Assembly (NCBI GenBank): GCA_902168105.1 | Contig: CABHOY010000016.1 | Location: 1-64,000 of the forward strand | DNA length: 64,000 nt | Direction of reading: 5' to 3' | Origin: an uncultured Flavihumibacter sp. | GTDB lineage: Bacteria > Bacteroidota > Bacteroidia > Chitinophagales > Chitinophagaceae | In this document: one piece after another, positions 1-11,200 of the stretch | Layout of the letters: every line of letters starts with the position of its first letter | How positions within the stretch are numbered: the stretch's first letter is position 1 | Notes under the pieces: model-generated | Told to the model about the DNA's origin: nothing | The model's input: the letters and a program-made list of their open reading frames with translations, nothing else | Database searches by the model: none | Program-made: the position numbers and the translations under genes

Positions 1-138
1 AATCCTGCACAACGTTCAAATAACTGGGGGAACTCTACTAACGTGGACATGGTAATTGAGTTTGGTCACTACAATTTACCACTTTCATCCCCGTTGGTGA
101 ATTCCCCCTTTCATGATTGTTTTATTTCTGGAAAATAA
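1..138 (+). CDS. C-terminal fragment of an unidentified protein (cut by window start)
   Basis: Frame 1 is open from the first base to a TAA at 136-138 and gives 45 residues (starting NPAQRSNNWG, ending HDCFISGK). It does not look like the terminal beta strand of a SusC barrel, which would be expected upstream of the susD gene that follows, nor like a SusD C-terminus. The same frame stays open after the stop until 252, but that stretch does not read like protein. The fragment is too short for me to name a family. It lies 118 bp upstream of the susD gene on the same strand and could belong to the same transcription unit. Confidence 0.45.
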   Translation, partial: NPAQRSNNWGNSTNVDMVIEFGHYNLPLSSPLVNSPFHDCFISGK

Positions 139-256
139 ATAGCCGGTATGGCGGTAAGGAGTTTTTCAGGTGTCTTTATGAATAGGGACAGGGACGCTTA
201 TGTCCTCATTAGCAGATTTTATCACCAAAAACTGAACGCTACCACGTATTGACGTT

Positions 257-1966
257 ATGAAACTGACCTTCATGTTCGCAGCACCCCTTTGCCTGTGCAT
301 GGGAATGGTTGCCCTGGTTTCCTGTGGCAAGAAAAATTTCCTTGATCAGACGGAGACATCCAATCTGGACGAAAGGGCTGTCTTTACCGACAGCGCCCGG
401 ACAGTAAATTTCCTTACCAACATTTATCTTGACATCGGCTTTGCCGAAGGCGCTACCCGTTTTGGTAACGGCGGACTGGACGCTGCCTGTGACGAGGCGG
501 AACCACAGAAGTCGGCCTCTATCACCACCTCTGTGCAATTCGCTACGGGTACGGTCAATCCCTCCATTATCAGCGCCGATGCCTGGAACATCTGTTACAC
601 GAATATCCGGCGCGTGAACCAGCTGTTGAAACATCTGCCGGAAGCGCCTATACCTTCCTATATCCGTAACGCAATGGCGGCGGAAGCCCGTTTCCTTCGG
701 GCATGGTACTATGCTTCCCTGCTGAAACACTATGGAGGCATTCCGCTGCTGGGCGATTCCGTATTCAACGTAACCGATAAGATCCCTGCAGTCCGCAACA
801 CTTACAAGGATTGCGTGGACTACATCGTTTCCGAATGTGACGCTGCCGCAGGTGCGCTGCCATTGGAACGTATCCGTGAAGACTACGGCCGTGCCAGCGG
901 AGGCGCTGCAATGGCCCTGAAAGCACGGGTATTGCTCTATGCTGCCAGCCCACTGTTCAACGGTGGTAATATCGATCCGCAGAACCCCGTTACCGGTTAT
1001 ACCGATAATGTCCAGGAACGTTGGAAGCTGGCCGCCGATGCATCCGCCGCTGTGATGTCCACCGGCGGATATTCACTGAATGAAGATAATGCGACAGCGC
1101 CAGGGTATGGCTTCTATAAGCTATTTACCCTGCGCGTGAATCCCGAATACCTACTTGCAAAGATGCAGGGGGGGAACCGTGAGCTGGAAACTGCCTGGCA
1201 GCCGCCGTCCCGTGGAGGTGGGCAGGGTGGCTTTCCTTACCAGGATTTTGTAGACGCTTTCAGCATGGCTAACGGTATGCCGATCACGGACCCTGCATCT
1301 GGCTATCAACCGAACGATCCGTACAAAGACCGTGACCCGCGACTGGCATACTCCATCATCCGTGACCAGACACCGTTAATACAGAACAACGGACTGAAGG
1401 AACCGGTGAACATCTTCCTCAATGCCAATGGCAGCGGCGCCAGCCAGGATGCTGTACTGGCAGGTACGCCTACCGGTTACTATACCAACAAGATGCTGGA
1501 CGAGAATATCAGCGCCAACTTTATCCATGGCTCTCAACGCTGTTTCCCATTGATGCGCTACGCAGAAGTGCTGCTCAACTTTGCTGAAGCTACTAACGAA
1601 TATGATGGTCCTACACAACCCGTCTACGATGCAGTAGAACTCGTACGCAGACGCGCCGGATTATCGCCATACGAACTGCCCGACGGTCTCTCCCGCGATC
1701 AGATGCGTACAGCGATCCAGTCAGAAAGGAGAGTAGAGCTGGCTTTCGAAGGCCACCGCTTCTGGGATGTAAGAAGATGGAAGATAGCAGAACAGACACA
1801 GAATAAAACAATGAACGGCATGAAGGTCATCAGGAATGGTAACAGCGTCACCTATACCGTCTTTCCTGTACGCAAGCATAACTTCCGCAACGCGATGTAC
1901 CTGTGGGCTATCCCACAAAGCGAAACAGCGAAGTCGCCCGAACTAAAGCAAAATCCACTCTGGTAA
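257..1966 (+). CDS. RagB/SusD family nutrient uptake outer membrane lipoprotein
   Basis: A 569-residue SusD-type lipoprotein. It should sit on the outer face of the outer membrane, bind glycan and act as the lid of a SusC barrel. The N-terminus is a lipoprotein signal peptide ending in a lipobox (LVSC, then GKK). The body has SusD landmarks: the TPR-like stretch with ALKARVLLYAASPLFNG, the RYAEVLLNFAEA helix, and the C-terminal signature ERRVELAFEGHRFWDVRRWK, ending NPLW. Length is normal for the family. It shares these landmarks with the second SusD at 6502-8208, so the two are paralogues. Oddly, no susC precedes it within the window; the nearest one follows two genes later. It heads the run of co-directional genes to 11297. 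The ATG at 257 is chosen because the signal peptide starts there. Confidence 0.93.
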   Translation: MKLTFMFAAPLCLCMGMVALVSCGKKNFLDQTETSNLDERAVFTDSARTVNFLTNIYLDIGFAEGATRFGNGGLDAACDEAEPQKSASITTSVQFATGTVNPSIISADAWNICYTNIRRVNQLLKHLPEAPIPSYIRNAMAAEARFLRAWYYASLLKHYGGIPLLGDSVFNVTDKIPAVRNTYKDCVDYIVSECDAAAGALPLERIREDYGRASGGAAMALKARVLLYAASPLFNGGNIDPQNPVTGYTDNVQERWKLAADASAAVMSTGGYSLNEDNATAPGYGFYKLFTLRVNPEYLLAKMQGGNRELETAWQPPSRGGGQGGFPYQDFVDAFSMANGMPITDPASGYQPNDPYKDRDPRLAYSIIRDQTPLIQNNGLKEPVNIFLNANGSGASQDAVLAGTPTGYYTNKMLDENISANFIHGSQRCFPLMRYAEVLLNFAEATNEYDGPTQPVYDAVELVRRRAGLSPYELPDGLSRDQMRTAIQSERRVELAFEGHRFWDVRRWKIAEQTQNKTMNGMKVIRNGNSVTYTVFPVRKHNFRNAMYLWAIPQSETAKSPELKQNPLW

Positions 1967-1976
1967 AAACATTCTA

Positions 1977-2408
1977 ATGAGATCAAAATTCCCGATATGC
2001 GTACTGATACTGTTGATGATCATCAGCGCATGCAAACAACAGGAAATAGCTGTGCCCGAGCAGGTAAAAGATCTTTCGGGAGAATGGCGCATTGTCAAAG
2101 CTGTTCGCAATGGTGTAGATATTACTACCCTGGCTGACTTTACGCAGTTCAGACTAAGCTTCAAGAAAGAGAATCAGTACAGCATTGAGCACCCACTACC
2201 TTTTGTAGTGAATAAAAGCGGTAGCTACGCACTGGATGATCCGAAATATCCCTTACGCATTACATTTTCGCAAACAGGTACAGGTGATCCGGTAAGCACC
2301 AGCTTTGCATACCCGGTAGCAGGTGGTAAGCGTAACCTGGTATTCACATTCAGTCCAGGGTGTACATCCAACACATACCTGTATACACTCGAAAAAGTAG
2401 CACCCTAA
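1977..2408 (+). CDS. Small lipoprotein, DUF5004-like
   Basis: A 143-residue protein with a lipoprotein signal peptide: hydrophobic LILLMII, then lipobox ISAC followed by KQQE. The mature part starts with a pattern LSGEWRIVKAVRNG, typical of lipocalin-like or DUF5004-type Bacteroidota lipoproteins that accompany SusC/SusD loci. It begins 10 bp after the upstream susD stop, so it is almost certainly co-transcribed and translationally linked. The likely role is a surface or periplasm-facing accessory glycan-binding protein of the uptake system. The DUF5004 assignment is from recalled sequence character and from the company of a DUF4961 gene; the lipoprotein nature is directly visible. Confidence 0.7.
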   Translation: MRSKFPICVLILLMIISACKQQEIAVPEQVKDLSGEWRIVKAVRNGVDITTLADFTQFRLSFKKENQYSIEHPLPFVVNKSGSYALDDPKYPLRITFSQTGTGDPVSTSFAYPVAGGKRNLVFTFSPGCTSNTYLYTLEKVAP

Positions 2409-2429
2409 TCCAATCCAATACAGCACGAT

Positions 2430-3395
2430 ATGAAAAGATACTTATGGGGCATCATCGGCCTGTTTCTGTTACTACTGGCAGGTTGCGTATTCCTTGAAGG
2501 AGTGGATCAACCAACCAGTGCAAAACCAGGCGAAGACATGACGATCGTCATGCATACCCGCATCGACGTAGCAGATGGTGGTCGTTCAGGTACAAGGCTG
2601 ATCATCGGCTTCCTGGCGCCAAAAGACTGGCAGGCCACAGCAAATACATCCATCACATTTACAACAACTACATATGGTAACGGTAAAATGGTACCTGTGC
2701 CTTCCAGTGTCATAGCAACAAATGGTGAGAACTGGCCTGCTGCATTAAAAACCCGTTTCGGTATGGGTGGCAACTTTATGGCCGACAACCTGGAATGGGT
2801 AGTGTTCTGGACAGAGCAGGACTATAACGTACCGCAAGGTGTAAAAGAAAACATTGAAGTAACAATCGTAACGAAGCCTGGCCCGGACAACGTACAGTTT
2901 AAAACCGGTTACTTCCTGGGCACCAGCTCCGAAGGATTGAGCGACGTATTTGGTTCCAACAACGTTTACAAGTGTCAGTTCAAAGACTGCTTCACTGTTT
3001 CAAACGGTGAGGGCGATCTGATAGACTTCTGTAATCCGCAGATAGCAGCGGTTACACCAGGCGTGGCGACAGACAATGATCTGCTCACCGTCTCCTTCGA
3101 TCCTGACGTAGTACAGACAGCCCTCAGTGGTGCGGAAAATATCTATCTCTGTGCAAGAGGATACACACCTGGCGGTAAAATATACGAAGCCTGTATACAA
3201 ACAGATCAGTCAAAACTGAAGCCATATACCGGCAAGAAATCGGCCATCACTTTCTGGCCCCGCGGTTACTTCAACATGCAGGAAGGAGAGGAACTGGAGA
3301 AGATCGAATACTTCTTTACAGATGCCAGCGGCACAGTACAGGTAGGCTACAGCAATACTGCCAACCCATTTGTATACACGTTCAAATGCCAATAA
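2430..3395 (+). CDS. DUF4961 domain lipoprotein of the Sus locus
   Basis: A 321-residue lipoprotein. The signal peptide ends LLAGC with Cys19 as acyl site, followed by VFLEGVDQP. The sequence is beta-rich, with two apparent immunoglobulin-like halves. The first has the phrase RLIIGFLAPKDW and the second starts near FCNPQIAAVTPGVATDND. This matches what I know of DUF4961 proteins, which occur beside DUF5004 lipoproteins in Bacteroidota glycan loci; their biochemical role is unproven, presumably surface glycan binding. It starts 21 bp after the preceding lipoprotein gene and ends 21 bp before susC, so it is part of the same operon. Confidence 0.78.
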   Translation: MKRYLWGIIGLFLLLLAGCVFLEGVDQPTSAKPGEDMTIVMHTRIDVADGGRSGTRLIIGFLAPKDWQATANTSITFTTTTYGNGKMVPVPSSVIATNGENWPAALKTRFGMGGNFMADNLEWVVFWTEQDYNVPQGVKENIEVTIVTKPGPDNVQFKTGYFLGTSSEGLSDVFGSNNVYKCQFKDCFTVSNGEGDLIDFCNPQIAAVTPGVATDNDLLTVSFDPDVVQTALSGAENIYLCARGYTPGGKIYEACIQTDQSKLKPYTGKKSAITFWPRGYFNMQEGEELEKIEYFFTDASGTVQVGYSNTANPFVYTFKCQ

Positions 3396-3416
3396 TCGTC
3401 CCATAAATTTTATACA

Positions 3417-6400
3417 ATGGTGCATAGCAACATCAAACGATATATATCTTTCCTCACCTGCCTCGTGCTCCTTGCCTGTATGAAAGTGCAGGCCCAGCAA
3501 CAGGCGGTATCAGGCCGGCTGGTTGATCCTTATGGTCAGCCGCTGGCAAAAGCAACTGTTTTTATTAAAGGTAGGGGCGATAGTACCACCACCGATGCCA
3601 CAGGTAGTTTCAATATCCAGGCAGGTAGTAACAATACACTTGTAATAAAGTATCCCGGATATCATACTATAGAACAAAAGGTACAGGGCTCTACGATGTT
3701 ACTGCGAATGGAAGAAACATTCATTCCTTCACCTAAGTCTGTTCCTGTCTTATATGGTGACGCATCGCGCAACAGCATTGTCGGTTCCGTGGCAACCGTA
3801 TATACAAACCAGCTGTCCACAACACCGGCTACATTATATGCTTACGCATTGCCGGGCCGTATTGCTGGTTTATACTCACAGCAGAACAGCGGCTTCCGCA
3901 GCCCCGGTACAGGCAACAACTTCGATGTCGACATATTCGTTGGTAACATTCCAAGACCTGGCGCCATCGAGCCGAACGATAATACAGAAATAGGACTATG
4001 GCTGCGTGGTCAGGTCCCTGTTACAATTGTAGACGGTATACAACGTGATGTGTTCTCCATCGATCCGGAAAACATAGAATCCATCTCTGTACTGAAGGAT
4101 GGATTATCTACTATCTTACTCGGCCAGCGCAGTTCACGCGGCGTACTACTGGTAACTACCAAACGTGCCCGTGCCGGCAAACCTCGTGTATCATTCACAG
4201 CACAAACAGCCATACAGCAGTCGTTACGTATGCCGAAGCCATTGCCTGCATGGCAATACGCTTATCTGCTGAATGAAGCCTTGCAGAACGATGGCAAACA
4301 ACCCTTATACAAGGAGTCAGATATAGTGGCTTTCCGTGATCACACAAGCCCTTATACCCATCCTGATGTCAACTGGTACGATGAGGTCCTGCGGGATAAT
4401 GCACCGCTGTCACGATACAACCTGAATGTCAATGGTGGGGGAGAAGTAGCCCGTTACTCCGTATCACTGAACTATACCGGTCAGCAGGGTATATTCAAAA
4501 CCAATTCCGATAACAGCTATAACACCAATGCCGGTCTGAAACGATACCTCATCAACACTGATGTAAGTATAGATGTAAGCCATAACCTGAATGTAGGCAT
4601 GCAGTTATTCGGCCGTTTGCAGGAAGGAAATCAGCCAGGTGCTGGTGCAGGTAAAGTGTTGAGCGATCTGCTGGGAACGTCCAGTGTTGCTTACCCTGTG
4701 CATAACCTCAATGGCAGCTGGGGCGGTACCGGTAACCTCACCACTAATCTATTATCATCAACGCTCAATAGCGGTTACATACAGGACAACAGTAAGGACG
4801 TAATGGCGAATGTCGACCTCCGCTATGATCTGGGCGACTGGCTGCCCGGTCTTTCTATCAAAGGGAAAGGCAACCTGTCCATACAATCTGCTAACGCTAT
4901 CAACCGTAGCAAACAGGACCTGGTATACAGAATGATCGTTACACAGGACGATACAACATATGCCAGATACGGTTCGGCAGTTACCCAGCGTAACGACTTC
5001 ATCTCTGTGTTTAACGCACAATACTTTTTCGGTCAGTTGGCATTGAACTACGACAGGCAGTTTGGCGCACATGGTATTAATGTGATCGCACTGGCTGACA
5101 GAAGACAAACCATCTTCAACTATGACCTTCCCGGTAAGGCGACGAACGTATCAGGTAAGGTAACATACAACTATGCAAACAGATATTTCCTGGAAGGAGC
5201 GATCAATAGAAGTGGTTACAACCGCTATATGCCTGGTAAGCAATACGGGACCTTCTATGCTGGCGGTATTGGTTGGGACATCGCAAAAGAAAACTTCATC
5301 AGTAACAATGCAGCATGGTTAAACCAGCTGAAACTGAGAGGTACCTACGCACATACCGGCAACGGTATCGATAACTCCGGCTACTACATCTGGCGACAAG
5401 ACTTCAGTGAGAATAACGGCATTGGCGGTGGTATCTACGAACAAGGTACTGCCCGTTCACCAGCATCTGGTTTCCAGGAAAACGGACTGGCAAATGTGAA
5501 CATCTCCTGGGAAAGCGCCCGCAAGATTGATGTCGGTATTGACATATCAATGTTCAACAACCAGCTCCAGCTGACCGGCGATTACTACAACGATCGCTAT
5601 TCCGATCTCTTGCAAATAAGAGGTAAAAGTATCCAGCTGTCAGGTTCAGCCTATCCTCCGGAAAACATCGGTATCAATCTCTACACCGGTGGAGAACTGA
5701 CATTGACCTATCAGAGTCAGGTAAATAATTTCCATTACTTCATCAGCGCCAATGGTAGTATTGAACAGAGTAAAGTACTGTACATGGATGAGCAACGTCG
5801 TGAATACGATTGGAATAAGAGAACAGGAAGACCGGTAGGTATGCCCTTCGGATATATTGCAGACGGTTTCTTGCAGTCCGCCGAAGATGCAGCCGGCAGT
5901 GCGACCATCGCAGGTTATAAACCATTACCCGGCGATATAAAATATAAAGACCTAAATAACGATGGAGCTATCAACCAGTTTGACGAATCGCCCATCGGTA
6001 CATTCAAGCCACGTATTTACTATGGTGCGAATATGGGCTTCTCATGGAAAGGCCTGGAGATAAGCGCCCTCCTACAAGGTGTCACCAACAGGAAGAATTA
6101 TGTAGCCAACTTCACTACTGAGATGGGCTTTCAGTTCCAGAACTTCACCTATGGTCAGGCTTATGAACAGATCACTGGCCGCTGGACGCCTGAAACAGCT
6201 GCTACAGCCACCTATCCACGTCTCACCGCTGATGCCAATTACAACTACAATAAGGCCGCTTCTTCTTTCTGGATGCATAACGGTAACTACTTCCGTCTGA
6301 AGAATGTAAACATCGCCTACAACCTGCCATACGAGTGGGTGAAAAGGGCTAAGCTGGGAGGCGTGAAAGTGTTCGCTAATGGGCTGAACCTCTTTACCCA

Positions 6401-6491
6401 TGCAGCCTACGACTTTGTAGATCCTGAAGTAGGAGTGGGCGCATATCCTATCCAGCGGGTGTTAAATACAGGCGTTAACATAAAGTTTTAA
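3417..6491 (+). CDS. SusC/RagA-type outer membrane transporter with degenerate TonB-box region
   Basis: A 1024-residue SusC-like transporter. The signal peptide ends around KVQAQ. A carboxypeptidase-regulatory-like domain follows (about residues 30-105, VSGRLVDPYGQPLAKATVFIKG), then a plug domain with the family phrase NIESISVLKDGLSTILLGQR and GVLLVTTKR, then the 22-strand barrel. The C-terminus is aromatic (GVNIKF), as expected for BAM-dependent assembly. Odd point: where SusC proteins normally carry the DEVVVVGYG-like TonB box before the plug, this one reads SPKSVPVLYGDASRNSIVGS, with no recognisable box. It is sandwiched between two susD genes (gaps of 21 and 10 bp) and could pair with either. 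Confidence 0.93.
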   Translation: MVHSNIKRYISFLTCLVLLACMKVQAQQQAVSGRLVDPYGQPLAKATVFIKGRGDSTTTDATGSFNIQAGSNNTLVIKYPGYHTIEQKVQGSTMLLRMEETFIPSPKSVPVLYGDASRNSIVGSVATVYTNQLSTTPATLYAYALPGRIAGLYSQQNSGFRSPGTGNNFDVDIFVGNIPRPGAIEPNDNTEIGLWLRGQVPVTIVDGIQRDVFSIDPENIESISVLKDGLSTILLGQRSSRGVLLVTTKRARAGKPRVSFTAQTAIQQSLRMPKPLPAWQYAYLLNEALQNDGKQPLYKESDIVAFRDHTSPYTHPDVNWYDEVLRDNAPLSRYNLNVNGGGEVARYSVSLNYTGQQGIFKTNSDNSYNTNAGLKRYLINTDVSIDVSHNLNVGMQLFGRLQEGNQPGAGAGKVLSDLLGTSSVAYPVHNLNGSWGGTGNLTTNLLSSTLNSGYIQDNSKDVMANVDLRYDLGDWLPGLSIKGKGNLSIQSANAINRSKQDLVYRMIVTQDDTTYARYGSAVTQRNDFISVFNAQYFFGQLALNYDRQFGAHGINVIALADRRQTIFNYDLPGKATNVSGKVTYNYANRYFLEGAINRSGYNRYMPGKQYGTFYAGGIGWDIAKENFISNNAAWLNQLKLRGTYAHTGNGIDNSGYYIWRQDFSENNGIGGGIYEQGTARSPASGFQENGLANVNISWESARKIDVGIDISMFNNQLQLTGDYYNDRYSDLLQIRGKSIQLSGSAYPPENIGINLYTGGELTLTYQSQVNNFHYFISANGSIEQSKVLYMDEQRREYDWNKRTGRPVGMPFGYIADGFLQSAEDAAGSATIAGYKPLPGDIKYKDLNNDGAINQFDESPIGTFKPRIYYGANMGFSWKGLEISALLQGVTNRKNYVANFTTEMGFQFQNFTYGQAYEQITGRWTPETAATATYPRLTADANYNYNKAASSFWMHNGNYFRLKNVNIAYNLPYEWVKRAKLGGVKVFANGLNLFTHAAYDFVDPEVGVGAYPIQRVLNTGVNIKF

Positions 6492-6501
6492 ACAAAGCAT
6501 C

Positions 6502-8208
6502 ATGAAGCAATTCCGCGTAATATATCTCCTGGCAGGCTTCCTTTTTGTCCTGGTGGCCTGTAGTAAGGATTACGAAGCTATTCCACTTGAAAAAGTAACA
6601 ATCGAATATGTATTTGACAAGGATGATTCCCTTGGTACTTATGCAAATAAATTCCTCAACAGCATCTATTCAAAATTGCCTGGTGGCTACAACCGTGTTG
6701 CCGGCGATCTGCTCGACGCCGCATCAGACGATGCCATATCAGGCTTCACAGGTACTACCGCTGTGTCACAACTGGCTACAGGAGCTTACACGTCATATGC
6801 AGTTATCAATGAAGAAACACCCTGGGGTAGTGCCTATGCCGCCATCAGGGCAGCAAGTATTTTTGTCTCTAACATCAATATATCACCTGTAAAGGAAACA
6901 CTGCCCAACGGTTACTCTATTCGTTATGCCTGGAAGGCAGAGGCTCGTTTTATAAGAGCCTTATTTTACTTCGAACTACTAAAACGCTATGGTGGCATTC
7001 CACTGATGGGCGATACGGTAAGAGCGCTTGGCGATGATGTGCAGGTACCGCGCAGCTCCTTTGCCGATTGTGTGAAGTATATCGTCAACGAATGTGATGC
7101 CATAAAAGATAGCTTGCGTCCTAATCCTATTGCAGCGCCTGAGGTAAACAGTCACCGTGCTACGAGAGGAGCGGCATTGGCATTAAAAGCCCGCGTATTA
7201 TTATATGCGGCCAGTCCTTTGTTCAACGGACAGAACATCGATGAAAGCAATACACTCACAGGATATGCCAACTATGACAAAGAACGTTGGAAGCTCGCTG
7301 CTGATGCTGCCCGTACGCTCATAGAAGAAAGGTCTTTCTCATTACTGCCGAACTTCAAGAACATATTCATCACCCAGAACAACAGTGAGATTATCTTCTT
7401 CCGGCAGAACGGTAATAGCGATGAGATTGAAAACACAAACGGTCCCGTTGGATTTGCAAAAGTGGCCCGTGGCCGTACAAATCCGACACAGGAGCTGGTA
7501 GATGCTTTCCCGACAGATGCCGGCCTGTCCATTACTGACCCCGCTTCCGGTTACAATCCTATCGATCCCTATACACATCGCGACCCCCGCCTGACCATGA
7601 GTATACTCTATAATGGTGCCCGCTGGCTGAACACCGAGATTCAAACGTTCGAAGGCGGGCAGCACAGGCCTGGTGGTGCAGATCCCGGAACTAAGACCGG
7701 CTATTACATGCGCAAGTTCATGGGCAACTTTGAGAACGCTACGCAATACAGCAGTGTTCCCCACGACTGGATCTACCTGCGCTACACAGAAGTGCTGCTC
7801 AATTTTGCAGAAGCAGAAAACGAATATAACGGAGCAACAGGAGAGGTGTATCAGGTACTGAAAGACCTTCGTGCCCGTGCAGGCATCACTGCCGGAGACG
7901 ACGGCATGTACGGCCTTAAAGCCGGTCTGTCACTGGATGAAATGAGGGAAGTGATCCGCAATGAAAGAAGAATAGAACTGGCCTTTGAAGAACACCGTTT
8001 CTGGGACATCCGTCGCTGGAAGATCGCAGAGCAGGTGTACAACCGGGGATTGCATGGCATGAGTATCATCAGGAATGGGGCTGACCTCACCTACGATGTG
8101 GTGGAAGTGTTCAAGCCTGTCTTTACAGGTCCGAAGATGTACTTGTATCCCATCCCTTACGATGAGGTGGTAAAGAACGATAATATGCGCCAGAACCCTG
8201 GATGGTAA
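6502..8208 (+). CDS. RagB/SusD family nutrient uptake outer membrane lipoprotein
   Basis: A 568-residue SusD paralogue. The lipobox is LVAC followed by SKDYE. Landmarks shared with the first SusD include ALALKARVLLYAASPLFNGQ, the LRYTEVLLNFAEAE helix and the C-terminal RRIELAFEEHRFWDIRRWK, ending NPGW. It begins 10 bp after the upstream susC stop and is followed 32 bp later by another susC. This gives two possible SusC partners. Predicted role: glycan-binding lid of a SusCD complex at the outer membrane. Confidence 0.94.
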   Translation: MKQFRVIYLLAGFLFVLVACSKDYEAIPLEKVTIEYVFDKDDSLGTYANKFLNSIYSKLPGGYNRVAGDLLDAASDDAISGFTGTTAVSQLATGAYTSYAVINEETPWGSAYAAIRAASIFVSNINISPVKETLPNGYSIRYAWKAEARFIRALFYFELLKRYGGIPLMGDTVRALGDDVQVPRSSFADCVKYIVNECDAIKDSLRPNPIAAPEVNSHRATRGAALALKARVLLYAASPLFNGQNIDESNTLTGYANYDKERWKLAADAARTLIEERSFSLLPNFKNIFITQNNSEIIFFRQNGNSDEIENTNGPVGFAKVARGRTNPTQELVDAFPTDAGLSITDPASGYNPIDPYTHRDPRLTMSILYNGARWLNTEIQTFEGGQHRPGGADPGTKTGYYMRKFMGNFENATQYSSVPHDWIYLRYTEVLLNFAEAENEYNGATGEVYQVLKDLRARAGITAGDDGMYGLKAGLSLDEMREVIRNERRIELAFEEHRFWDIRRWKIAEQVYNRGLHGMSIIRNGADLTYDVVEVFKPVFTGPKMYLYPIPYDEVVKNDNMRQNPGW

Positions 8209-8240
8209 GTTTTATTCCTGTATGAAATCAACTGATTAAA

Positions 8241-11200
8241 ATGAAATATATTCTGATGTTGTTGCTGTCTGCCATGTTCCTGTCCTCTATGGCACAGCAA
8301 AAGAGCATAACCGGTACGGTGAAGGACCTGAACGGCGTACTCCCCGGAGCGGCTGTTTCGGAGAAGGGCGTACCTACCAACGGTGTGATCACCGATGCAG
8401 ATGGCAGGTTCAAACTGACGCTGAAAGGACGTTCCAATGTCGTGAACGTAAAACTGATGGGCTTCACCGGCCAGGAGATCAACGTTGCCGGTCAGTCGGC
8501 CATTGACATAGTCCTGCAACCTTCTACACAAGGCCTTGATGAGGTGGTGGTAGTAGGCTTTAACCAGGTGAAACGTATCACGAATACCGGTGCAGTGAGC
8601 GGCATTACCGGCTCTGAGATCAGGAACGTACCCACTGCCAACGTGCAGAACACTTTGATGGGTAAACTGCCAGGCTTTGTATCGCAGCAACGTTCTGGTC
8701 AGCCGGGAAGGGATGCTTCGGATTTCTTTATCCGTGGTGTCAGCTCGCTGAACAGCGAAGGCAACAAGCCCTTGATCATTGTGGATGATATTGAATACTC
8801 CTACGATCAGCTGCAGCAGATCAACGTCAACGAAATTGAGAGTATTTCTATCCTGAAGGATGCTTCTACAACTGCTATATACGGTATTAAAGGTGCAAAC
8901 GGTGTATTGGTAGTGGCAACCCGTCGCGGTAAAAGCGGCAGACCACAGGTGAACGTACGTGCCGAATCTGGCCTTCAGGCGCCCGTAAAAACGCCTAGAT
9001 TGCTGGATGCCTACCAGACAGCCACATTGGTAAACGAAGCTTATAAAAACGACGGAATAACGCCTTTATTTACTGCGGATGATCTGGAGCTGTTCAGAAA
9101 TGGTAAAGACCCTTACGGGCATCCAAACATTAATTGGTATGAAACCGTATTTAAAAAGTTCGCCCAACAAGCCAATACGAACATAGACATATCAGGCGGT
9201 ACGGAAGCTGTAAAGTATTTCATCTCCGGAGGATTTCTTACTCAGAATGGCCTTGTAAAGGACTTTTCCGATCCCCGCAATGAAGTGAATACAAACTATT
9301 TCTTCCGCCGTTATAACTTTCGTTCCAACCTCGATATGCGGGCAAACAAAACGCTTACTCTCCGTCTCGACCTCACGGCCCGTTTCGGTGATATCAACGA
9401 ACCACATGATGCAAACGTCGTATCTGAAGTATATAACTTTGAGAAGATACACCCATACTCAGCCCCGCTCATGAACCCTGACGGCAGCTACGCCTTTGCC
9501 GCAGATACCAAAGACAAGCTGCCTACCATCAATGCCCGACTGGCTAACGGTGGTTATACCCGCAGCAAACGGACAGACTTCAACGCGCTGTTTGGCGCTA
9601 CGCAACAACTGGACATGCTTGCAAAAGGGCTTTTCTTCACAGCACGTGTGGCTTATGCCGGCATCGAACAATATTCCAGGAACCTGTTCCGTCCCGAGGA
9701 GCCGCCATCCTACCACTATAATCCTGCCGATGGTTCTTACACCCTGGACCCACGTGGTAACTACCGTTTACAGGCCTACCGTGTAACAGGTAACACCGAC
9801 TTATACAGCCGGAACATCAACAGCCAGGCTTTCCTCAGTTACGATCATACCTTTGGTGCACATGCCTTCAATGGATTGGTCCTCTACAACAGGCAGAGTT
9901 ACGCCTTTAAATCTGACATCCCGGCCAACTTCCGCGGTTTATCATTCAAGGCTGGCTATAACTATAAACAGAAGTACCTCCTGGATTTCAACGGCGCCTA
10001 TAACGGCTCCGACCGTTTCCAGGCGAAGAAAAGGAATGGCTTCTTCCCGGCAGTTGGCGTGGGTTGGAACATCTCCCAGGAACCCTTCTTTGCTAGTCGC
10101 AAGCGGTCTATTAGCTTGTTAAAGATCCGTGGTTCTTACGGTATCGTAGGTTCCGACGTTACATCCGGCAACCGTTATCTCTATCGTCAGGAGTATTTCT
10201 ACGGTGGCAACTATTCCTTCGGAGAGAACGAAACGCAACAGTCATCTATCTATGAAGGCGAGCTTGGTAACATGGACGTAAGCTGGGAGAAAGCCAGGAA
10301 AGCGGATGTCGGTATTGACATGAACCTCTTTAAGGACAAGTTGTCTATCACTGTAGATTATTTCCATGATATCCGCTACGATCAGCTGGTTCGCAAAGGC
10401 TCCGTACCAACGATGATAGGTATCGGTTACAGCCCTACTAACGTCGCCAAGACCAGTAACAAAGGCTTCGACGGCCAGATCAACTACCGTGGTAACATCC
10501 AGCGTGTAAACTTCAACACAAGCCTCGTATTCCAATACTTCAAGAACAAAGTCCTCTTTAGAGATGAAGCGCAGCCAGCCTATCCCTGGCTCCGGGAAAC
10601 AGGCTTGCCAATTGATCAGCCTTTCGGATACACTTTCATCGGCTATTATACACAGGAAGACATCCAAAAGATCCAGGCGAACACACATGACAAGCCAGCT
10701 GTTCCTCTCAGCGAGTATCCCATCCAGGCCGGTGATCTCAAATATAGAGACATCAACGGTGACGGTGTGATCGACAATAACGACCGTGGCCCTATTGGCC
10801 GTCCTAATCTCGCCAACACAGTACTCGGCCTCACTCTCGGAGCGAACTATAAAGGCTTTAGCGTTAATGTCCTGTTCCAGGGTTCTTTTGGCTACAGCTT
10901 TAGTGTGGTAGGCACAGGCATCGAAACTTTCCAGAGCCAGTTCCAGCCTATCCACCAGGAAAGGTGGACGCCTGAGAATGCGGATAATGCCCAGTTCCCA
11001 CGTCTTACCAGCAATCCGACTACCGTCAATAGTGCCCGTACCTACATGTCAGACTTCTGGCTGATAGATGCCCGTTACGTTCGTCTCAAAACGATCGATC
11101 TGGGTTATCAGTTGCCTAGTCGTTGGTTAGGGCAGCGGTTAAACAACGCACGTATCTACTTAAGTGCATACAATCTCTTAACATGGACAAACTATGATAA

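Noticed and set aside
139..252. Continuation of the first fragment past its stop
   Set aside because: The frame stays open to 252, but the translated sequence has no family character and there is no reason to assume readthrough.
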